Assembly (NCBI GenBank): GCA_937959395.1
Contig: CALGLR010000116.1
Location: 1-59,805, forward strand
From: an uncultured Flavobacteriaceae bacterium
Lineage (GTDB): Bacteria; Bacteroidota; Bacteroidia; Flavobacteriales; Flavobacteriaceae
Length of the DNA: 59,805 nt
Reading direction: 5' to 3'
Shown: piece by piece, positions 27,659 through 33,799 of the stretch
How positions within the stretch are numbered: position 1 is the first letter of the stretch
How the letters are laid out: the number at the start of each line of letters is the position of its first letter
Made by a program: the position numbers and the translations under genes
Notes under the pieces: generated by a model
Databases searched by the model: none
The model's input: the letters and a program-made list of their open reading frames with translations, nothing else
What the model was told of the DNA's origin: nothing

Positions 27659-27857
27659 TCTTTGTGTTCTTTTCTATTTCAGAATCATCAACATCAATGT
27701 CATCGAATAAATCTTGATCATTATCTTTAATCAATCCCAAAAACGACTTTATTTTAAACATTAAATTCTTAGAAAAAAGTACTATTGCGGCTACAGCGGC
27801 TACAACTGCTTGTATAAGCATTGCACCTAAACCTGGATCGAAATAAAGAAAATACAT
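27648..27857 (-). CDS. Small DPG-motif membrane protein
   Basis: This 69-residue protein starts YFDPGLGAMLIQAVVAAVAAIVLF. It has one membrane helix preceded by the DPG-G motif known from tiny proteins that often precede NoeA-like methyltransferases, and it has an acidic cytoplasmic tail (DNDQDLFDDIDVDDSEIEKN). It overlaps the methyltransferase start by 11 bp. It may anchor or recruit the soluble enzyme to the membrane; this is inferred from coupling. Confidence 0.65.
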   Translation of the reverse strand: MYFLYFDPGLGAMLIQAVVAAVAAIVLFSKNLMFKIKSFLGLIKDNDQDLFDDIDVDDSEIEKNTKSDN

Positions 27858-27889
27858 GATTTAATTTTTTAGTAAATATAAACAAACTT

Positions 27890-28129
27890 CTAGTTCTTCT
27901 TGAAAAACAAGTAATACAAATTAACAACTAATATAGCAGCATTAGCTATAATTATAGGTAAACCTATTCGTAAAGTTGGCATTAAAAAACCGTAAATAAT
28001 GAATAGAATACATCCTGTCATATTTACTAATCTTAGCTTTTTAACATCTTTCATAGTAAAAGAAAGCAGTACCATAAGCGATGCTAAGTAACCAATGTAT
28101 TCTGTTCCCGTAATACCAAATAACTCCAT
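27890..28129 (-). CDS. Three-helix SemiSWEET/YgjV-like membrane protein
   Basis: This protein of about 79 residues has three membrane helices: EYIGYLASLMVLLSFTM, LVNMTGCILFIIYGFLM and LPIIIANAAILVVNLYYLFF. The size, the IGY opening and the IIIAN segment recall SemiSWEET half-transporters, which work as dimers, or half of YgjV. The ATG at 28129 is preferred; a GTG at 28135 would add two residues. It leads the operon continuing to the methyltransferase and sulfatase-like genes. Confidence 0.55.
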   Translation of the reverse strand: MELFGITGTEYIGYLASLMVLLSFTMKDVKKLRLVNMTGCILFIIYGFLMPTLRIGLPIIIANAAILVVNLYYLFFKKN

Positions 28130-28150
28130 ATTCACGATTTAATTGTCCAC

Positions 28151-28186
28151 AAAAAAGAGAAACTCTTTTTTGAGTTTCTCTTTTTA
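28151..28186 (-). terminator. Intrinsic terminator of typA
   Basis: AAAAAGAGAAACTC (28152-28165) and GAGTTTCTCTTTTT (28172-28185) form a 14-bp stem with a six-base loop. It lies 24 bp beyond the typA stop codon. A/T runs flank both sides, so it could work in both directions. Confidence 0.75.
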
Positions 28187-28209
28187 AAAATTATATTCTC
28201 TAATTGTTT

Positions 28210-30009
28210 TTAAACAATTTTATTTCTTTTACGATCTACTTCTTTTAACCAGATTTTACGTAAACGTAAATGGTTTGGTGTTACTTCAACATACTCATCT
28301 TTTTGTATGTATTCTAAAGCTTCTTCTAAAGAGAATTTAATTGCTGGTACAATTTTAGCTTTATCATCTGCTCCTGAAGAACGTACATTACTCTGCTTTT
28401 TAGCTTTAGTAATGTTTATATTCATATCGTCTTGACGAGAGTTTTCTCCAATAACCTGTCCTTCGTAAATATTTTCTCCAGGTTCAACAAAAAACTTACC
28501 TCTATCTTGTAGCTTATCAATAGAATAAGGAATTGCTGTACCGTTTTCCATAGATACTAAAGATCCTGAAATACGTCCTGGAATAGCTCCTTTTAAAGGT
28601 TGGTATTCTTTAAAACGGTGTGCCATAATTGCTTCACCAGCAGTTGCTGTTAGTAATTGGTTACGTAAACCAATAATACCACGAGAAGGAATCATAAATT
28701 CACAAATCATACGTTCACCTTTAGCTACCATGCTTAGCATTTCACCTTTACGCATAGTTACAAATTCTACAGCTCTACCAGATACCGTTTCTGGAAGATC
28801 AATAGTTAACTCTTCAATTGGTTCACATTTTACACCATCAATCTCTTTAATGATTACTTGTGGTTGTCCAATTTGTAATTCATAACCTTCACGACGCATT
28901 GTTTCTATTAAAACCGATAAGTGTAATACACCACGACCGAAAACCATAAATTTATCTGCACTACCTGTTTCACCTAAACGTAATGCTAAGTTCTTTTCTA
29001 ATTCTTTTTCTAATCTGTCTTTAATATGGCGTGATGTTACATACTTTCCATCTTTTCCAAAGAAAGGCGAATCGTTAATTGTAAATAACATACTCATTGT
29101 AGGTTCATCTATTGCAATAGATTTTAAACCTTCAGGTTTTTCTATATCAGAAACTGTGTCTCCAATCTCAAAACCTTCAATACCAATTAATGCACATATA
29201 TCTCCTGTTTGAACGCTTTCTACTTTCTTACGTCCTAAACCTTCAAAAATAAAGCATTCTTTTATTCTACTCTTAGTAACCGTTCCATCTCTTTTTACCA
29301 AAGCAATTTGTTGTCCTTCTTCAATAGTTCCTCTTTGCACTCTACCAATTGCAATACGACCAGTAAAAGAAGAGAAATCTAAAGATGTAATTAGCATTTG
29401 TGTAGTTCCTTCTTCAAAAACAGGAGTTGGAACATGTTCAACAATCATATCTAATAATGGTTCAATATTATCGGTTTCATTTTGCCAATCATCACTCATC
29501 CAGTTGTTCTTAGCTGAACCATATACTGTTGGGAAATCTAGTTGCCATTCTTCTGCACCTAATTCGAACATTAAATCGAACACTTTTTCATGTACTTCAT
29601 CAGGAGTACAATTTTCTTTATCTACTTTATTTATAACAACACAAGGTTTTAAACCTAAATCGATTGCTTTTTGTAATACAAAACGTGTCTGCGGCATTGG
29701 CCCTTCAAAAGCATCAACTAATAATACAACACCATCAGCCATGTTTAAAACACGCTCTACTTCACCTCCAAAATCGGCGTGACCTGGTGTATCAATAATA
29801 TTAATTTTTGTGTCTTTATAAACTACAGAAACATTTTTAGATGTAATCGTAATTCCACGTTCACGCTCCAAATCATTATTATCAAGAATTAAATCTCCTG
29901 TATTTTCATTTTCACGAAATAATTGACAGTGATACATAATTTTATCAACCAGCGTTGTTTTTCCGTGATCGACGTGAGCAATAATTGCAACATTTTTAAT
30001 ATTAGCCAT
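28210..30009 (-). CDS. typA: Ribosome-associated GTPase TypA/BipA
   Basis: This 599-residue translational GTPase has G1 VDHGKTTL (residues ~12-19), RGITI switch I region, G3 DTPGHADFGGE and G4 NKVDKEN. EF-Tu-like domain II, the EF-G-like domain III and the TypA-specific C-terminal domain (GRAVEFVTMRKGEML, then PSRGIIGLRNQLLTAT) follow in order. TypA binds the ribosome and supports 50S assembly and growth under stress. Full length and well conserved, it is divergent from kdsA with a 196-bp gap that holds both promoters. Confidence 0.97.
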   Translation of the reverse strand: MANIKNVAIIAHVDHGKTTLVDKIMYHCQLFRENENTGDLILDNNDLERERGITITSKNVSVVYKDTKINIIDTPGHADFGGEVERVLNMADGVVLLVDAFEGPMPQTRFVLQKAIDLGLKPCVVINKVDKENCTPDEVHEKVFDLMFELGAEEWQLDFPTVYGSAKNNWMSDDWQNETDNIEPLLDMIVEHVPTPVFEEGTTQMLITSLDFSSFTGRIAIGRVQRGTIEEGQQIALVKRDGTVTKSRIKECFIFEGLGRKKVESVQTGDICALIGIEGFEIGDTVSDIEKPEGLKSIAIDEPTMSMLFTINDSPFFGKDGKYVTSRHIKDRLEKELEKNLALRLGETGSADKFMVFGRGVLHLSVLIETMRREGYELQIGQPQVIIKEIDGVKCEPIEELTIDLPETVSGRAVEFVTMRKGEMLSMVAKGERMICEFMIPSRGIIGLRNQLLTATAGEAIMAHRFKEYQPLKGAIPGRISGSLVSMENGTAIPYSIDKLQDRGKFFVEPGENIYEGQVIGENSRQDDMNINITKAKKQSNVRSSGADDKAKIVPAIKFSLEEALEYIQKDEYVEVTPNHLRLRKIWLKEVDRKRNKIV

Positions 30010-30035
30010 AATAGTAGTGCCTTATTTTAAGCGTG

Positions 30036-30043
30036 CAAAGGTA
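30036..30043 (-). promoter_or_regulatory. typA -7 promoter box
   Basis: TACCTTTG on the minus strand matches TAnnTTTG exactly, 26 bp before the typA ATG. The identical octamer serves the divergent kdsA gene at 30175. No clear -33 element was seen. Confidence 0.55.
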
Positions 30044-30174
30044 CTTATAATTCCTGAATAAACAGCATATTAAATTGTTTTTGAGCATTCCTTTCGTTAT
30101 AATAACCAAAATAAGAGCTAGGTACTATTTAACCGAATTGAAACAACTGCATAAAACGTAACACATAATAATAG

Positions 30175-30182
30175 TACCTTTG
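30175..30182 (+). promoter_or_regulatory. kdsA -7 promoter box
   Basis: TACCTTTG matches TAnnTTTG, 23 bp before the kdsA ATG, which implies a leader of under 20 nt. It is the same octamer as in the divergent typA promoter. Confidence 0.55.
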
Positions 30183-30205
30183 TGTATTAATATATAGTTA
30201 CAGAT

Positions 30206-31027
30206 ATGAATCTTGAAGACATTCCAAAATTAAAACATACAAACTCAAATAATTTCTTTCTACTTTCTGGTCCTTGTGCTATTGAAGGTGAAGACATGGC
30301 ATTGCGTATTGCAGAACGTGTTCTTAAAATTACTGATAAGCTTGAAATCCCCTATATATTTAAAGGTAGTTTTAAGAAAGCAAATAGAAGTCGAATAGAT
30401 AGTTTTACAGGAATTGGCAATGAAAAGGCTTTAGGAATTCTAAGGAAAGTATCTGAAACATTTAACATACCAACAGTAACAGATATTCATGAAGCCAGTG
30501 ATGCCGCTTTTGCAGCTCAATACGTGGATGTATTACAAATTCCAGCTTTTTTAGTACGCCAAACCGATTTAGTTATAGCCGCTGCTAAAACTGGTAAAGT
30601 TGTCAATTTAAAGAAAGGGCAATTTATGAGCCCTGAAGCAATGAAGCACGCCGTACAAAAAGTAAAGGATGCTGGAAACGACAAAGCTTGGATTACAGAT
30701 AGAGGGACCATGTTTGGGTATCAAGATATGATTGTAGATTTTCGAGGCATTCCTACAATGCGCCAATTTGCACCTACGGTTCTAGATGTTACTCATTCTT
30801 TACAACAACCCAATCAAACTATTGGAGTTACAGGTGGAAGACCAGATATGATAGAGACTATAGCACGTGCTGGAATTGTTAATAATGTAGATGGTTTATT
30901 TATAGAAACTCATTTTGATCCTTCAAATGCTAAAAGTGATGGTGCTAACATGTTACATCTAGATAATTTAGAACAATTATTGATTAACTTAACAGCTATA
31001 AGAAAAACTATTCTTAGTCTTAAATAA
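30206..31027 (+). CDS. kdsA: 3-deoxy-8-phosphooctulonate (KDO-8-P) synthase
   Basis: This 273-residue TIM-barrel enzyme condenses phosphoenolpyruvate with arabinose 5-phosphate for lipopolysaccharide KDO. Visible family features are FFLLSGPCAIEGEDMALRIAE, FKGSFKKANRSRIDSFTG, QIPAFLVRQTDLVIAA, NLKKGQFMSPEAM and GGRPDMIETIARAG. It is followed after 46 bp by the CDGSH gene, and both end at the same terminator. It links the window to LPS core synthesis, consistent with the neighbouring envelope genes. Confidence 0.97.
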   Translation: MNLEDIPKLKHTNSNNFFLLSGPCAIEGEDMALRIAERVLKITDKLEIPYIFKGSFKKANRSRIDSFTGIGNEKALGILRKVSETFNIPTVTDIHEASDAAFAAQYVDVLQIPAFLVRQTDLVIAAAKTGKVVNLKKGQFMSPEAMKHAVQKVKDAGNDKAWITDRGTMFGYQDMIVDFRGIPTMRQFAPTVLDVTHSLQQPNQTIGVTGGRPDMIETIARAGIVNNVDGLFIETHFDPSNAKSDGANMLHLDNLEQLLINLTAIRKTILSLK

Positions 31028-31073
31028 TAGTTATATTTCGCTTCATACTAAATTTTAAAACGATACATATAAT

Positions 31074-31310
31074 ATGACTAATAATGTAAGAGGCGGAGAC
31101 ACACCGGTTAAATGTGAATTAGAGGCTAACAAAAACTATGCATGGTGTACATGTGGTCATAGTGAGAATCAACCCTTTTGTAATGGAAAACATAAAGCTA
31201 AAAATGCTACACCTCCAATGATTTTTACAGTTGATGAAGAAAAAACTGCTCATTTATGCACTTGTAAATTAACTAAGAACCCACCTTATTGTGATGGTTC
31301 TCATAAATAG
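31074..31310 (+). CDS. Double-CDGSH iron-sulfur protein
   Basis: This 78-residue protein has two CDGSH-type [2Fe-2S] sites, each with three Cys and one His: C25, C27, C36, H40 (WCTCGHSENQPFCNGKH) and C62, C64, C73, H77 (CTCKLTKNPPYCDGSH). It is soluble, without a membrane anchor, so it is a bacterial mitoNEET-like redox or cluster-carrier protein. It probably shares the kdsA transcript. No partner is evident. Confidence 0.9.
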   Translation: MTNNVRGGDTPVKCELEANKNYAWCTCGHSENQPFCNGKHKAKNATPPMIFTVDEEKTAHLCTCKLTKNPPYCDGSHK

Positions 31311-31340
31311 CAAATAGTATAAAATAAAAATTAATTAGAA

Positions 31341-31368
31341 CAGCCACTTAATGAGTGGCTGTTTTTTT
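31341..31368 (+). terminator. Intrinsic terminator after the CDGSH gene
   Basis: CAGCCACT and AGTGGCTG form an 8-bp stem with a 5-base loop, followed by seven T residues. The remainder of the 334-bp gap to 31644 contains the leader of the next lipoprotein gene. Confidence 0.85.
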
Positions 31369-31449
31369 ATGCCAATTATATTTGTATTCACTAACCTTAT
31401 GGCCATTTATAGCAACAGCATAAAAACACTTAACTATTAAAATGTTTTC

Positions 31450-31585
31450 TTTTCTTAAGGAAAAACCCCCTCTAAATTAGAGGAAAAAAATCATTTATTT
31501 TGGGGCGCTTACCTGTAAAATACGGTTATCTATATTGATAAATTTGCATCACTATTATGATGATATATTTTGAAATCTTGCTAGC
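31450..31585 (+). promoter_or_regulatory. Conserved leader of lipoprotein gene 1 (upstream site, -7 box, UTR site)
   Basis: Three elements occur: TTTTCTTAAGGAAAAAC at 31450, TAAATTTG at 31539-31546 (exact -7 match) and ATCTTGCTAGC at 31575-31585. Their distances to the ATG (195, 106 and 70 nt) match those before the second lipoprotein gene (195, 106, 69 nt). This implies a shared regulator or a duplicated leader. Confidence 0.6.
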
Positions 31586-31644
31586 GGAAGGGTAAAATGT
31601 AACTCATATTTATTAAATCAATAATTAACTTTAATCCAAAAAAA

Positions 31645-32370
31645 ATGAAAACTATTAACAATTTAAAGAAGTACTTAGTGTTAGCAGCATTAGCAATTTT
31701 TATAGCGTCTTGTGAAAAAGGCGAACTACAAGATGACACTACAACAGTTACACAACAAGAAGAAGGTTTTAAAAGTACAACAGGAAACAGTGACTCTGAA
31801 TTACAAAACATGAGCTCTGACAAGCCTATTTTACATTTAAAGTACAAAGGCAAGTTAACAAAAGAAGAAGCAAATGCAAAATTTGAAATTGATTCTAGAG
31901 TATTTATTCAAGATTATGTAAAAAACAATAAAGGAGTTAGTACAGAATGGCTGTATAGAATAGCGACTTACACGGGTACACAATCAAACAATGGAACCGA
32001 TGGAGATGTATGGGCTACTGTTACATTTAGAACAGACAAAGGTTATAAATCTACTGGATATAAAGAACTTGATAATCGTGGTGATGATAGAGAAGAAGGA
32101 GACTGGGATTTTTATGTATTTACTACAGCTATTTCTGGTCAAGCAGTAAGCTGGGTAGAAGCTAAATCGGCTTGCTTAGCATTAAAAGGAACAGATGGTT
32201 GGTTTGTAAAACATTTTTATGTGCAAGCTTATCCATCTATTCAAACTATTTCTTCTTCTGGATATACAAGTATTATATCGCATCCAGATGTTTGGTTAGA
32301 CAGCAATTCTGGTAGTGCGTTTGATTATTATTGTACAGGAAACATAGGTACTGGGCGTTTAAACTTCTAG
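31645..32370 (+). CDS. Lipoprotein with PLAT/LH2-like C-terminal domain
   Basis: This 241-residue SPII lipoprotein (lipobox ending at C23, then EKGELQDD) has acidic and lysine residues after the cysteine, compatible with a Bacteroidota surface-export signal. Residues ~115-235 look PLAT-like: LYRIATYTGTQSNNGTDGD with VWATVTF strand, and GWFVKHFYVQAY then VWLDSN near the end. PLAT domains usually bind lipid or protein partners. The signal region is nearly identical in pattern to the next lipoprotein (C23, CEKNE), while the C-terminal domains differ. It is an isolated transcript ending at the 40-bp palindrome at 32393. The family assignment is by eye. Confidence 0.65.
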   Translation: MKTINNLKKYLVLAALAIFIASCEKGELQDDTTTVTQQEEGFKSTTGNSDSELQNMSSDKPILHLKYKGKLTKEEANAKFEIDSRVFIQDYVKNNKGVSTEWLYRIATYTGTQSNNGTDGDVWATVTFRTDKGYKSTGYKELDNRGDDREEGDWDFYVFTTAISGQAVSWVEAKSACLALKGTDGWFVKHFYVQAYPSIQTISSSGYTSIISHPDVWLDSNSGSAFDYYCTGNIGTGRLNF

Positions 32371-32392
32371 TATATCCTTCTATTTATTTTTA

Positions 32393-32432
32393 AATTATGG
32401 GTCATGATATTTAAATATCATGACCCATAATT
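32393..32432. terminator. 40-bp perfect palindrome, probable bidirectional terminator
   Basis: The two halves are exact 20-bp complements (AATTATGGGTCATGATATTT and its mirror), with no spacer. It begins 23 bp after the stop codon of lipoprotein 1 and is flanked by T-rich DNA on both sides. In RNA it would fold as a very long hairpin. Confidence 0.6.
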
Positions 32433-32448
32433 ATTTCCAATCGTTTAC

Positions 32449-32585
32449 TTTTCTTAAGGGAAAACACCCTAATATTCCACGTTTATTTCACTTTCATTTA
32501 GGGCCATTCTCCTATTAAATTCATTAAAGCTAGAACATAACTTTGTATAAGCAATCAGAAATGAAAGGTTAAGCATCTTGCTAGC
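32449..32585 (+). promoter_or_regulatory. Conserved leader of lipoprotein gene 2
   Basis: TTTTCTTAAGGGAAAAC at 32449, TAACTTTG at 32538-32545 (exact -7 match) and ATCTTGCTAGC at 32575-32585 repeat the architecture found before 31645, at almost identical distances from the ATG. The DNA between the elements is not obviously conserved. Confidence 0.6.
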
Positions 32586-32643
32586 AGATAATTTCTTTTC
32601 ATCATGATTATAAATCGTTATTAATTAATTTAAAACCAAGAAA

Positions 32644-33525
32644 ATGAAAACGTTAAGTATTTTAAAACAATTTATGATATTAGGAGCTTTAATCCTATTT
32701 GTAACATCATGTGAAAAAAATGAAATAGATGAAATCGAACAAACAGATTCATCTGTACAACAAAAAGTAAACGAAACACCTACTGAAGACGCAATCTTTC
32801 CAACCGAAGTTAGTGAAACGTCAATAGAAGTTGCTAAAATTCAAAAAAACGGTCATGAATATAGATTTGTTGCCGTTGGAGAAAATGATGACATTGTTGT
32901 CATTGAAAAACTTTATGGTTTAGCTGAAAAGAATTTCGAAGACAGTAGTTTAGAAGGAGATTTATCACCTTTTGAAATCTTTGTTTCTTTAACAGATGCT
33001 AATATTCAAGTTCCTGAACGTATAGCAAAGGCTTCAGATGAAGCAATAGTAAAAAACTCTAAAAGAAAAATTAGTAAGTCTTTTTCTTCCGTAGAAATTC
33101 TAGATTCTAATTACAGTGAAACGTCAAACAGAATGGCTTGTACAGATATAGGAGCAACTGGATTTAGAAACTCTTATTGTGGCGGTACACCTGTAACATC
33201 AAGCCCTTCAGATATTAGATTTTGTGACAATGGTACATGGACTTCTAATACCCGTAATTCATATTTTGGAGGCTGGAAAGAGCTAGATGACACTTTCACT
33301 TGGACTAATGTTATTTGTGGATTAACTCGCGTACAATTTTACGCTTATGAAAGTAGTGGAATCTGGCCATTTAATAGCTATTCATGGAAATTAAAGTATC
33401 AAGCCGATTTTACTAACGGTATTTGGTATGCTAGATATTATACTTCTAGCAATACAGAAAGACAAGTAAAAAGAACTAGACCTAACAACACTGGAAGCTT
33501 TAGAGCTTATACTAGATTCTTTTAA
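32644..33525 (+). CDS. Lipoprotein of unknown function (shared leader, distinct C-terminal domain)
   Basis: This 293-residue SPII lipoprotein has cleavage before C23 (FVTSCEKNEIDE) and a low-complexity acidic linker. Residues ~60-130 (IEVAKIQKNGHEYRFVAVGE, then LSPFEIFVSLTD) form one predicted alpha/beta unit. The C-terminal ~130 residues are rich in Trp, Tyr, Asn and Arg, with four cysteines (ACTDIG, SYCGG, RFCDNG, VICGL) that could pair as disulfides. I recognise no family. The N-terminus parallels the lipoprotein at 31645, and a MITE-like element follows its stop codon by 22 bp. Confidence 0.65.
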   Translation: MKTLSILKQFMILGALILFVTSCEKNEIDEIEQTDSSVQQKVNETPTEDAIFPTEVSETSIEVAKIQKNGHEYRFVAVGENDDIVVIEKLYGLAEKNFEDSSLEGDLSPFEIFVSLTDANIQVPERIAKASDEAIVKNSKRKISKSFSSVEILDSNYSETSNRMACTDIGATGFRNSYCGGTPVTSSPSDIRFCDNGTWTSNTRNSYFGGWKELDDTFTWTNVICGLTRVQFYAYESSGIWPFNSYSWKLKYQADFTNGIWYARYYTSSNTERQVKRTRPNNTGSFRAYTRFF

Positions 33526-33546
33526 GCAATACTATTAATAAAAAAT

Positions 33547-33677
33547 GAGGCTGTCTAAAAAGTTTAGTTTCGTCAACCTGAACTTGATTCAGGTTCTCAC
33601 AACTAGCTATTATACAGCATAATGAGATTATGAAATAAATTCAGAATGACGATTAGAAATGCTTTTCAGACAGCCTC
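33547..33677. mobile_element. 131-bp MITE-like inverted-repeat element, copy 1
   Basis: Termini GAGGCTGTCTAAAAAG and CTTTTCAGACAGCCTC are inverted repeats, extended by flanking A and T runs into a ~16-bp stem. The interior contains the hairpin CCTGAACTTGATTCAGG and a TCAGAATGACG block. The inverse complement of 52853-52983 matches it at all but about five positions, at identical length. It has no coding capacity. It sits immediately downstream of a gene and may act as a terminator. Confidence 0.8.
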
Positions 33678-33799
33678 ATTTTTTTATCCTTTAACCTAAA
33701 TAACTTCAGCAAAACTTATAATTATTTTATTAATACTTAAGGTTTAAAAGCTCGATTGCAGATTAGGATAATTTTATAAACTTCTAAAAATCAAATAAC

